Of a stretch of 64,000 bases of DNA, positions 8,723-15,647 are shown one piece after another. The notes beneath the pieces are model-generated. The model made no database searches. It saw only the letters and a list, made by a program, of their open reading frames with translations, and had not been told where the DNA came from. This DNA is from Marinihelvus sp942491555. GTDB lineage: Bacteria > Pseudomonadota > Gammaproteobacteria > Xanthomonadales > SZUA-36. The DNA is taken from the NCBI GenBank assembly GCA_942491555.1, contig CALOBN010000005.1, forward strand, positions 682,001 through 746,000, read 5' to 3'. Position 1 is the first letter of the stretch, and each line of letters starts with the position of its first letter. Position numbers and translations under genes: made by a program.

Positions 8723-10006
8723 GTGAGCGGCGGGGCGGAGTCAAATCCGGCGGTGACGCCCGGCTATCCGGCACAGGTCTGGATTCGCTTTGCGCTGGCC
8801 TTCACCTACTTCTTCTTTCTGCTCGGCGGGTATTTCATGCTGCGCCCGATTCGCGGCACGGTCGCGTCCAATTTCAGTGACCAGTTGCACCTGTTGTACA
8901 CGGCCACGTTTATCTCGATGTTGTTGCTCGTGCCCATCTTCGGGTTCCTCGTGTCCCGTTTCCGGCGCGGTATTTTCATACCGCTGGCATATGGCCTGTT
9001 TATCGCCCAGTTACTGTTTTTTGCCTGGGGCTTTGGTGCCGAACAACCGGCCGCCTGGACCCAGCTGACCTTTTATGTCTGGTTGAGTGTTTTTAACCTG
9101 TTTGTGGTGTCTGTCTTCTGGAGCTTCATGGCGGACATTTTCACGCCCGGACAGGCGCAGCGGCTGTTCGGCAGTATCATGGCCGGAGGCTCAATCGGTG
9201 CGATCATCGGGCCGCTGGTGACGGCGAAATGGGTCGGAACACTGGGCACTGACGGCATCATGTGGGTCGCAGCCGTTTGTCTGACGATCGCCACAAGCAT
9301 GGCGATTGCACTTGGGCGCTATGAGCAAAGCCATTCCGATGGCTCCGGCGAGAAAGTGATCGGCGGGAGTATTTTCGAGGGTGCAGTCGCTGTTTTCCGC
9401 TCGCCCTACCTGCTCCTGATCTGCGTCATGATGCTGCTGCACAATTTCTCCTCTACCTTTCTGTACAACGGCCTGGCGGTCCTGGTGAACCAGGAGCTGG
9501 TCGGTTTTGATGAACGGACCCGGTTCTTCAGTTATGTAGACCTGGTTGTTCAGATCATCGCCTTTACCTTCCAGTTCTTTCTCACCGCCCGGCTGTTGCG
9601 CTGGATCGGCATGCCCCGCACGGCGATTATTCCGCCCCTGATCCTGGCCGCCGGGTTCACGCTCCTGGGCAGCTCTACAGGTCTGGTCCTGTTTGCCGGC
9701 GTACAGGTGGCACAGCGTGCCCTTAACTACGGGCTGCTCGGTCCGATCAAAGAGATGCTTTTTACAGTTGTCGACCGGGAAACCAAGTACAAGAGCAAAA
9801 ATTTTATTGACACTGTTGTGTACCGGGGCAGTGACGTGGTGGCCAGCTGGACCTTTAAAGGCCTGATGACTGCCGGCCTGACGGTTAATGGTGCGGCTTT
9901 GTTTTACGTGCCGTTTATGGCGATCTGGGGCGTGGCTGCCTGGCGCCTGGGCAAAAGCTATGAGCGGTTGCGCGACGCCGTGCGGTTGGCAGAAAAAGAC
10001 GGGTGA
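8723..10006 (+). CDS. MFS-fold transporter, NTP/NDP-translocase-like clade
   Basis: A 427-aa polytopic protein with about 12 hydrophobic segments. The first is followed by YFMLRPIRGTVASNF and, after the second, SRFRRGIF. This RP[IV]R signature is what I associate with bacterial MFS proteins resembling ATP/ADP translocases (memory of the family, not tested). The late segment GLLGPIKEMLFTVVDRETKYKSKNFIDTVVYRGSD is also characteristic of that clade. Start is GTG 8723, 9 bp after the adaptor gene stop, so it may be co-transcribed with the efflux genes. Its 3' end overlaps the convergent ABC ATPase gene by 49 bp. Substrate unknown. Confidence 0.8.
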   Translation: MSGGAESNPAVTPGYPAQVWIRFALAFTYFFFLLGGYFMLRPIRGTVASNFSDQLHLLYTATFISMLLLVPIFGFLVSRFRRGIFIPLAYGLFIAQLLFFAWGFGAEQPAAWTQLTFYVWLSVFNLFVVSVFWSFMADIFTPGQAQRLFGSIMAGGSIGAIIGPLVTAKWVGTLGTDGIMWVAAVCLTIATSMAIALGRYEQSHSDGSGEKVIGGSIFEGAVAVFRSPYLLLICVMMLLHNFSSTFLYNGLAVLVNQELVGFDERTRFFSYVDLVVQIIAFTFQFFLTARLLRWIGMPRTAIIPPLILAAGFTLLGSSTGLVLFAGVQVAQRALNYGLLGPIKEMLFTVVDRETKYKSKNFIDTVVYRGSDVVASWTFKGLMTAGLTVNGAALFYVPFMAIWGVAAWRLGKSYERLRDAVRLAEKDG

Positions 10007-10773
10007 AAGCGCGGTCCTTCATCGGTTTCGACGGACGTTACCGGGCACTGGTACAGACGCTCGAGCCGGTCCACGGTGAGTAGTTCCGAGGCTTTGCCCG
10101 CTTCCCACTGGCCATCGCCGAACAGCAGCAACACGTGGCTGCAGTAGGTCGCTGCGAGATTAACGTCATGCAGCGCAGCAACAGCGCAACGCTGTTCCTT
10201 GTAGACCAGGTCGCCGACGGTGCGCATGATGCCGACCTGGTGGCGAAAATCCAGGTGGTTGGTAGGCTCATCCAGCAGCAATACGCTCGGGTCCTGAACC
10301 AGCAGCGCAGCAAAGGCGAGGCGCCGGGCTTCACCGCCGGAAAGGCTGGTTACGCGGCGCAGTTCCAGCGCACCAAGGTCGACCCGGTTGGTCGCCGCAC
10401 GGGCTCGTTCATAGTCCGCAGGGGATTCGCGGCTGAACGCGCCGAGATAAGGGTGCCGACCCGTCAGTGCGACCTCCAGTACGGTTGCGTCAAACACGTA
10501 GGTGGTGTGTTGCTGAAGCATGCCCACGTGCCTGGCAAGAGCGCGGCGCGGCCAGGCGTCCAGGGCACGATCATTCAATGAGACGGTGCCCTGTGGGGCG
10601 GTGGTCAGGCCGGCCAGGTGCCGAAGCAGGGTGGTTTTGCCAGCGCCGTTCGCGCCCAGCATGCCCCAGTACTCGCCCGGCCTGAATGACAGGCTCAGGG
10701 CGTCGACAATCAGTCTGTGAGCGATCTTCACGCTCAGCGCCGTACAGCTCAGCATCGCTTCCGCTTTGCTCAT
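9958..10773 (-). CDS. ABC transporter ATP-binding protein (BtuD/FecE/HmuV-like)
   Basis: Cytoplasmic ATPase of a cobalamin/siderophore/haem-type importer. Walker A GANGAGKTT is at residues 40-48, the signature LSGGE at 144-148, Walker B LLLDEP at 165-170 followed by TNHLD, and the H-loop His in AALHDVNLAA. The ATG overlaps the TGA of the upstream permease gene (ATGA), so the two are translationally coupled. The C-terminus overlaps the convergent MFS gene by 49 bp. No periplasmic binding protein or TonB receptor is adjacent, so the ligand cannot be assigned; iron-siderophore, haem or vitamin B12 are all possible. Confidence 0.9.
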   Translation of the reverse strand: MSKAEAMLSCTALSVKIAHRLIVDALSLSFRPGEYWGMLGANGAGKTTLLRHLAGLTTAPQGTVSLNDRALDAWPRRALARHVGMLQQHTTYVFDATVLEVALTGRHPYLGAFSRESPADYERARAATNRVDLGALELRRVTSLSGGEARRLAFAALLVQDPSVLLLDEPTNHLDFRHQVGIMRTVGDLVYKEQRCAVAALHDVNLAATYCSHVLLLFGDGQWEAGKASELLTVDRLERLYQCPVTSVETDEGPRFHPSFSANRTASRNRS

Positions 10774-11765
10774 TGTGCCTCCGTCCTCAAGCGTGCCCGG
10801 TTCAGGAGCAGCAGAAACAGCGGCACGCCAAGCAGGGCGGTAATGACCCCGACCGGCAGCTGGCGTGGTGCGATAACGGTTCGTGCGAGCGTATCACTCA
10901 GGACCAGGAACGCCCCGCCAAACAAGGCGGCAGCAGGCACCAGGATGCGATGATCAGAACCGACCAGCAGGCGCATAAGGTGGGGCACAATCAAGCCGAC
11001 AAAGCCGATGCTACCCGCCACAGATACCGCTGTGGCCGTCAGCAAGGATGCGAGGAAATACACACCCCACAGCAACACATGGGTAGACTCACCCAGCAGT
11101 CGGGCAGTGGTTTCACCCATGGCCAGTACATTCAGACTGCGGGACAGGGCAAGCACCAGTGCTACAGCACCAAGCAGCACGCCAATGGCCCACGCCGGCA
11201 ATTGCGCATAACTCAGGTCGCCCATAAGCCAGAACAACATTCCGCGCAGGCTGTTGTCAGGGCCGGTGGCCAGGATCAGGCTGATCAGGGCGCCCCAGCC
11301 GGAGGCGGTGACCACACCGGTCAGCAACAAGCGGGTGCCGCTCCATGGCCCACTGCCGCGCGCCAGGCCAAACACCAGCAGAATGGAAGCCAGGGCGCCC
11401 ACCAGGGCCATTACCGGCATCAGAGCGACGGCGAGACCCAGCGACATGCTCAGCAAGGCAAAGCAGGCGGCGCCACCGGAGACGCCCAGGATGTAGGGGT
11501 CGGCAAGCGGGTTGCGCAGCAGGACTTGCATCAGGCAACCTGCTACAGCGAGCATGGCACCAACACCAAAAGCAGCCAGGGCACGGGGAATACGCAGGCG
11601 CCACAGCAACTCGCCCTCACGGGTTGCCGGGTGCGTCAGGGCATACCACCACTCAGCGGGACTGTGGCTTACCGAGCCAAGTGCGGTGGCGAGGATCAGG
11701 CAGGCGAGGCACAGCATTGCCAATACGACCAGAACAGTCGTCTGGTTTATACCTTTTGGGCTCAC
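10770..11765 (-). CDS. ABC transporter permease, FecCD/BtuC family
   Basis: A 331-aa inner-membrane permease with about ten hydrophobic helices. Family motifs include the N-terminal WRLRIPRALAAFGVGAMLAVAG, and the later GSIGFVGLIVPHLMRLLVG, the region that contacts the ATPase. The start is GTG 11765 (MSPKGINQTT). The gene is first of a two-gene operon with the ATPase. A FecCD permease normally works as a homodimer with two ATPases and a BtuF-like binding protein, which is missing here. The 157-bp upstream gap shared with rppH shows neither a convincing cobalamin riboswitch nor a Fur box. Confidence 0.9.
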   Translation of the reverse strand: MSPKGINQTTVLVVLAMLCLACLILATALGSVSHSPAEWWYALTHPATREGELLWRLRIPRALAAFGVGAMLAVAGCLMQVLLRNPLADPYILGVSGGAACFALLSMSLGLAVALMPVMALVGALASILLVFGLARGSGPWSGTRLLLTGVVTASGWGALISLILATGPDNSLRGMLFWLMGDLSYAQLPAWAIGVLLGAVALVLALSRSLNVLAMGETTARLLGESTHVLLWGVYFLASLLTATAVSVAGSIGFVGLIVPHLMRLLVGSDHRILVPAAALFGGAFLVLSDTLARTVIAPRQLPVGVITALLGVPLFLLLLNRARLRTEAQ

Positions 11766-11922
11766 GTCGATTGGCTTTGGGCAGCGATTTGATTAACATT
11801 CCGAACAGGAAAAGCGCAAAGTATCACATGGCGAAAAGCTCACCAATACAGATCAACCGGCAAAGCTGCGGAAATGTCTATGAATCCGGCCTGAGTTTTG
11901 GCTGTAATTCGCGGGGCGTCGC

Positions 11923-12399
11923 ATGATTGATCCGGATGGTTACCGGCCCAATGTGGCCATCGTCATCATCAATGACCGCCGCGAGGTGTTCTGGGCTGAG
12001 CGCGCCAACAACGATGGCTGGCAATTTCCCCAGGGTGGCATGCGCACTGATGAAACACCGCTGGAGGCGATGTACCGGGAACTGGAAGAAGAGACCGGTT
12101 TGCGCAGCCACCACGTCGAATTACTTGGCAGCACGCCCGGTTGGTTGCGCTACCGCCTGCCGCGGCGCTTTCAGCGGCGCGGGCGAAAGCCCGTTTGCAT
12201 CGGCCAGAAGCAGGTATGGTTCTTGCTGCGTATGGTCACCGACGAGTCCCAGGTTGCGCTGGACACGACGGATACACCGGAATTCTCAAGTTTCCGCTGG
12301 GTCGATTTCTGGTACCCGGTGGATAATGTCATTTCTTTCAAACGACCGGTCTACAACAAGGCTCTGACCTTGCTGGAGCCACTGGCCGTTAAGGCCTGA
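11923..12399 (+). CDS. rppH: RNA pyrophosphohydrolase RppH
   Basis: Nudix hydrolase that removes pyrophosphate from 5'-triphosphorylated mRNA, the trigger for 5'-end-dependent decay. The Nudix box runs from residue 38 to 60 (GGMRTDETPLEAMYREL... ending EEETGL) and is preceded by WQFPQGG, diagnostic for RppH. The N-terminal MIDPDGYRPNVAIVI and the 158-aa length match the E. coli enzyme closely. Start ATG 11923; an alternative frame is only a shadow. It is transcribed divergently from the ABC permease gene. Confidence 0.96.
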   Translation: MIDPDGYRPNVAIVIINDRREVFWAERANNDGWQFPQGGMRTDETPLEAMYRELEEETGLRSHHVELLGSTPGWLRYRLPRRFQRRGRKPVCIGQKQVWFLLRMVTDESQVALDTTDTPEFSSFRWVDFWYPVDNVISFKRPVYNKALTLLEPLAVKA

Positions 12400-12477
12400 G
12401 ACGGGTCGCGATGCCCGCAACATCAAGCCGGCAAAAATAAGGCCGGCCCTGTAGCCTGATAAACCCAAGGAGTTTCC

Positions 12478-13881
12478 ATGTCATCACTATCGATGCGCGC
12501 CGTCATGGCGAGCCTGATCATATTCCTGCCCACCCTGGCAGCCGCGCAGGACTTGCGCTACCAGGACACGATCGAAGCGCTGCAGGAGCGCGCCCTGGGT
12601 GACGGTTTGTCCTGGGAGTTGCTGGAATCGCTTACCACTGACGTGGGCCCTCGTATGGCGGGTACGGCAGGGGATGCCGCGGGCGTCGCGTGGGCGCAGG
12701 AACGTATGCAGGACATGGGTTTCGACCGCGTCTGGCTGGAGAAAGTAACCTTTCCCATGTGGCGTCGAGGCGCAGAGAGTGCGCGGGTCATCAGTCCGCG
12801 CGTCCAGGAAATGGCAGTAACCGCGCTGGGGCGTTCGCCCGGCACGCAGGGGCCTGTGGCCGGAGAGGTGGCGCACTTTGCCGATCTTGCGGCCCTGGAA
12901 GCAGCGCAAGAGGGCAGTCTGGACGGGAAGATCGCCTTCATATCAGCGCGGATGGAGCGCACGCAGAGCGGCGCCGGTTATGGGCCGGTGGTTCAGGGGC
13001 GCAGTCTCGGGCCTTTCGTGGCGGCGCAGAAAGGGGCCAGGGCTTTGATTATCCGTTCGGTGGGTACGGATAACAGCCGGTTCCCGCATACCGGGAACAT
13101 GTCCGGTTCGACGCCCGGTGTTGCGGTTCCTTCCGCAGCGATTTCCAATGCGGATGCTGACTTGCTCGTCGCCCTGCTTGAGCGTCCGGCGCCGGTCACC
13201 TTTGAGCTGGACCTGGATGTAGGCATGGACGATGAAAATATCGGCGTGTCGTATAACGTTATTGGTGAATTCGACGGTCGGGATGACACGGGTGAGTATG
13301 TATTGATCGGCGGCCATCTGGACTCCTGGGACCTGGGCACCGGTGCTCATGATGACGGCGCCGGGGTGGCCATAACCATGGCCGCCGCCAGACTGGTCGC
13401 CGATCTGCCGCAGCGTCCGCGACGCGGCATTCGCGTGGTGCTGTTTGCCAATGAGGAGCAGGGGATCTACGGCGGAAAGGAATACGCCCGGGTGCATGCC
13501 GATGCGGTAGCGCAGCATGTGCTGGGTTCAGAATCCGACCTGGGTGCAGGACGTATTTATGCGTTCCGCAGCCGGGTCAGGGCGCAAGCCGAGCCAGCCA
13601 TGGTGGAACTGGCCGCTTACCTGGCGCCATTGGGGATTCCCCTGCAGCAGGATACCCTTGCCAGTGGGGGCGCAGATATTGGCCAGATCAGTCGCCTCGG
13701 TGTTCCGGTTGTGGATTTAAGGCACGATGCAACGAACTATTTTGACCTGCACCACACCGCCAATGATGTGCTGTCACAGGTAGATCCTGAGGACATGGCG
13801 TTCAATGTAGCGGCCTGGGTAACGCTGGTCTATTTTGCCGCGGAGACTGACACGGTGTTTGGCCCGATCGCGTCCTGGTAA
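12478..13881 (+). CDS. secreted M28 family metallopeptidase (carboxypeptidase Q-like)
   Basis: A di-zinc exopeptidase with an N-terminal signal peptide (residues 1-23, ending AAAQ). A protease-associated-like insert covers about 120-235. The catalytic domain shows GGHLDSWD (metal ligand His280, Asp282), AHDDGAG (bridging Asp292), and FANEEQG (general base and ligand Glu326/327), with a late His in YFDLHHTAND. This is the layout of plasma glutamate carboxypeptidase/aminopeptidase homologues acting outside the cytoplasm. The ATG follows aaggag. It stands alone between rppH and bfd. Confidence 0.9.
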   Translation: MSSLSMRAVMASLIIFLPTLAAAQDLRYQDTIEALQERALGDGLSWELLESLTTDVGPRMAGTAGDAAGVAWAQERMQDMGFDRVWLEKVTFPMWRRGAESARVISPRVQEMAVTALGRSPGTQGPVAGEVAHFADLAALEAAQEGSLDGKIAFISARMERTQSGAGYGPVVQGRSLGPFVAAQKGARALIIRSVGTDNSRFPHTGNMSGSTPGVAVPSAAISNADADLLVALLERPAPVTFELDLDVGMDDENIGVSYNVIGEFDGRDDTGEYVLIGGHLDSWDLGTGAHDDGAGVAITMAAARLVADLPQRPRRGIRVVLFANEEQGIYGGKEYARVHADAVAQHVLGSESDLGAGRIYAFRSRVRAQAEPAMVELAAYLAPLGIPLQQDTLASGGADIGQISRLGVPVVDLRHDATNYFDLHHTANDVLSQVDPEDMAFNVAAWVTLVYFAAETDTVFGPIASW

Positions 13882-13956
13882 AGCGCGTCTGAGCGCCGCC
13901 TGCAGGTGTATTGCGTCGGGGAATGCGCCCATCAGAATCGCGCCGATAAAATGTTA

Positions 13957-13986
13957 TTGACAATCATTCTCATTCAGGAATAAGAT
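13957..13986 (+). promoter_or_regulatory. Fur-box promoter of bfd
   Basis: A consensus -35 TTGACA at 13957-13962 and a -10-like TAAGAT at 13981-13986 (18-bp spacing) lie 50 bp before the bfd ATG. Overlapping them is a 7-1-7 inverted repeat tgacaat-c-attctca at 13958-13972, which matches the Fur consensus TGATAATNATTATCA at 12 of 14 defined positions. Iron-loaded Fur bound here would block RNA polymerase, so bfd should rise in iron starvation. Confidence 0.82.
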
Positions 13987-14037
13987 CAGGGCATCGTTGT
14001 TAAACAAGCCCCCAGGCTCTGAATTGGAAAACGGTTG

Positions 14038-14256
14038 ATGTACGTATGTCTCTGCAAGGCAGTAACGGATTCTGACATTATCGAAGCAGCCAATGGTGGC
14101 GTGAGAACCATGCGCCAGTTGGCCAGGGAAACAGGTTGTTCCAGCAACTGCGGCCGTTGCGCCGTCACCGCCGCGGAAATTCTCGGCCAGGCGATGAGCC
14201 AAAGCGCCAATATGCTGAACGTGGTCAGCCAGCCCCAGGAAGCGTCCATCGCCTGA
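14038..14256 (+). CDS. bfd: bacterioferritin-associated ferredoxin
   Basis: Small [2Fe-2S] protein that reduces the ferric core of bacterioferritin so stored iron can be released. The 72-aa sequence MYVCLCKAV... has the four cluster ligands at Cys4, Cys6, Cys38 and Cys41, as in E. coli and Pseudomonas Bfd. I choose ATG 14038 over a TTG one codon upstream because it gives the family N-terminus. It lies directly behind a Fur-box promoter and 140 bp before bfr. Confidence 0.95.
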   Translation: MYVCLCKAVTDSDIIEAANGGVRTMRQLARETGCSSNCGRCAVTAAEILGQAMSQSANMLNVVSQPQEASIA

Positions 14257-14396
14257 AACGTGCGCTGTCCGCCCCGCAAGCGTTCGCTTGCTGAGAATAA
14301 GTTTCATTCCCTCAAAGCGTTTCCGGTTTGGATAGAATGTTCCCGTGCGTGCATTCGCGGGCACATTTATCTGATCAATTTCACAGGAGTTAACCC

Positions 14397-14867
14397 ATGA
14401 AGGGTGATGCAAAAGTCATCGAGTTACTAAACAAAGTATTGCGCAACGAGCTTACTGCCATTAACCAGTATTTTTTGCATGCGCGCATGTACAAGGACAT
14501 GGGGCTCAAGGAGTTGGCGGACCACGAATACGAGGAGTCCATCGATGAAATGAAACATGCCGATGCGCTGGTCGAGCGCGTCCTGTTTCTGGAAGGTCTG
14601 CCGAATTTGCAGGATATCGGACGTCTGCGCATCGGTGAGAATGCCCGGGAAATGCTGGAATGTGACCTGGCGCTCGAAAATGACGCGATACCGGATCTCC
14701 GCGATGGCGTAGTGCACGCCGAATCAGTGCGTGATTTTGTCAGTCGCGATTTATTTGCAAGTATCCTGGAATCAGAAGAAGAACATGTCGACTGGCTTGA
14801 AACCCAGCTGCAGCTGATGGACACAGTCGGCGTACAGAACTATCTCCAGGAACGCATGAGCAACTGA
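14397..14867 (+). CDS. bfr: bacterioferritin
   Basis: Haem-containing ferritin that oxidises and stores iron in a 24-subunit shell. All six ferroxidase ligands fall at canonical numbers: Glu18, Glu51, His54, Glu94, Glu127, His130; Met52 is the haem ligand. Length 156 aa is standard. The start ATG follows aggag. A TAGAAT -10-like element at 14333-14338 suggests its own promoter, allowing regulation opposite to the Fur-repressed bfd. Confidence 0.97.
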   Translation: MKGDAKVIELLNKVLRNELTAINQYFLHARMYKDMGLKELADHEYEESIDEMKHADALVERVLFLEGLPNLQDIGRLRIGENAREMLECDLALENDAIPDLRDGVVHAESVRDFVSRDLFASILESEEEHVDWLETQLQLMDTVGVQNYLQERMSN

Positions 14868-14982
14868 TTGAGTGCTTTGGTGCCCGGGCGCTCATCCAGC
14901 ATCCGGGGGCCAAGCCCTGCATTGCTGCTTGAACCTCCGCCGCCGCGCCCACATCATGAGGGTCTGACGCGGAGTATTCAGA

Positions 14983-15534
14983 ATGTTCAATCAAACCAGC
15001 CAGCCTTGCCAGTTCACACGCGACTGTGAGGTCGTGATGATCCCTTCCGGCGATGAAGTGACCATGCCTGCGGGCACAGCGGGTTACATCACCCAGGCCC
15101 TGGGCGGAAGCTTCACGGTCTTTGTTGAAGGTAACCTGTTCAGGGTCGCCGGAATTGACGCAGATGCGATCGGTAAATTACCGGTTGCACCACCGTCGTT
15201 GCCTGACGATGCCACTGAAGACGATGTGGAAAAACTGATCTGGGAGCAGCTGAAAACCTGCTATGACCCGGAAATACCGGTCAATATTGTCGATCTGGGG
15301 CTGGTCTACCGCTGCGATCTGGAAAAGGCGGCCGACGGCGAGCGACAGGTTTCTGTCGATATGACGCTGACTGCGCCGGGCTGCGGCATGGGTCCGATCC
15401 TGGTCGAAGACGTACGCGCGAAAATCTCCATCATTCCGACCATTCAGGCTGTGAATGTTGAACTGGTTTTTGACCCGCCCTGGAACCACATGATGATGTC
15501 TGAGGCTGCCAAGCTCGAGACCGGTATGTTCTGA
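14983..15534 (+). CDS. sufT: Fe-S cluster assembly factor SufT (DUF59/MIP18 family)
   Basis: A protein that helps maturation of iron-sulfur proteins. An N-terminal SufT-specific region (about 1-70) with GTAGYITQALGGSFTV is followed by a MIP18/DUF59 domain (about 80-180) with DPEIPVNIVDLGLVY and the TAPGC motif containing the conserved Cys. Length 183 aa fits. It is not in a suf operon here but lies 115 bp after bfr, so the context is iron handling. A hairpin terminator follows at 15604. Confidence 0.93.
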   Translation: MFNQTSQPCQFTRDCEVVMIPSGDEVTMPAGTAGYITQALGGSFTVFVEGNLFRVAGIDADAIGKLPVAPPSLPDDATEDDVEKLIWEQLKTCYDPEIPVNIVDLGLVYRCDLEKAADGERQVSVDMTLTAPGCGMGPILVEDVRAKISIIPTIQAVNVELVFDPPWNHMMMSEAAKLETGMF

Positions 15535-15603
15535 GACTTCGCTTGCTGCGTGCAACGGGAGTGGTTGTTTAAACCTGGCCCCGATATGGAATTCCGACAA
15601 ACA

Positions 15604-15634
15604 AAAAGGGCGCCACGAGGGCGCCCTTTTGCAT
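15604..15634. terminator. bidirectional terminator between sufT and fadE
   Basis: An 11-bp stem, aaaagggcgcc (15604-15614) with ggcgccctttt (15620-15630), and a 5-base loop. The A-run on one side and T-run on the other let it serve both the plus-strand sufT and the minus-strand fadE transcripts, which converge here. Confidence 0.88.
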
Positions 15635-15647
15635 TGGCAGAGACAGA

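Noticed and set aside
10686..11792. 368-codon open frame on the plus strand, opposite the ABC permease
   Set aside because: Very rich in Gln, His and Gly with no fold-like pattern; antisense of a clear FecCD permease with GC-rich codons.
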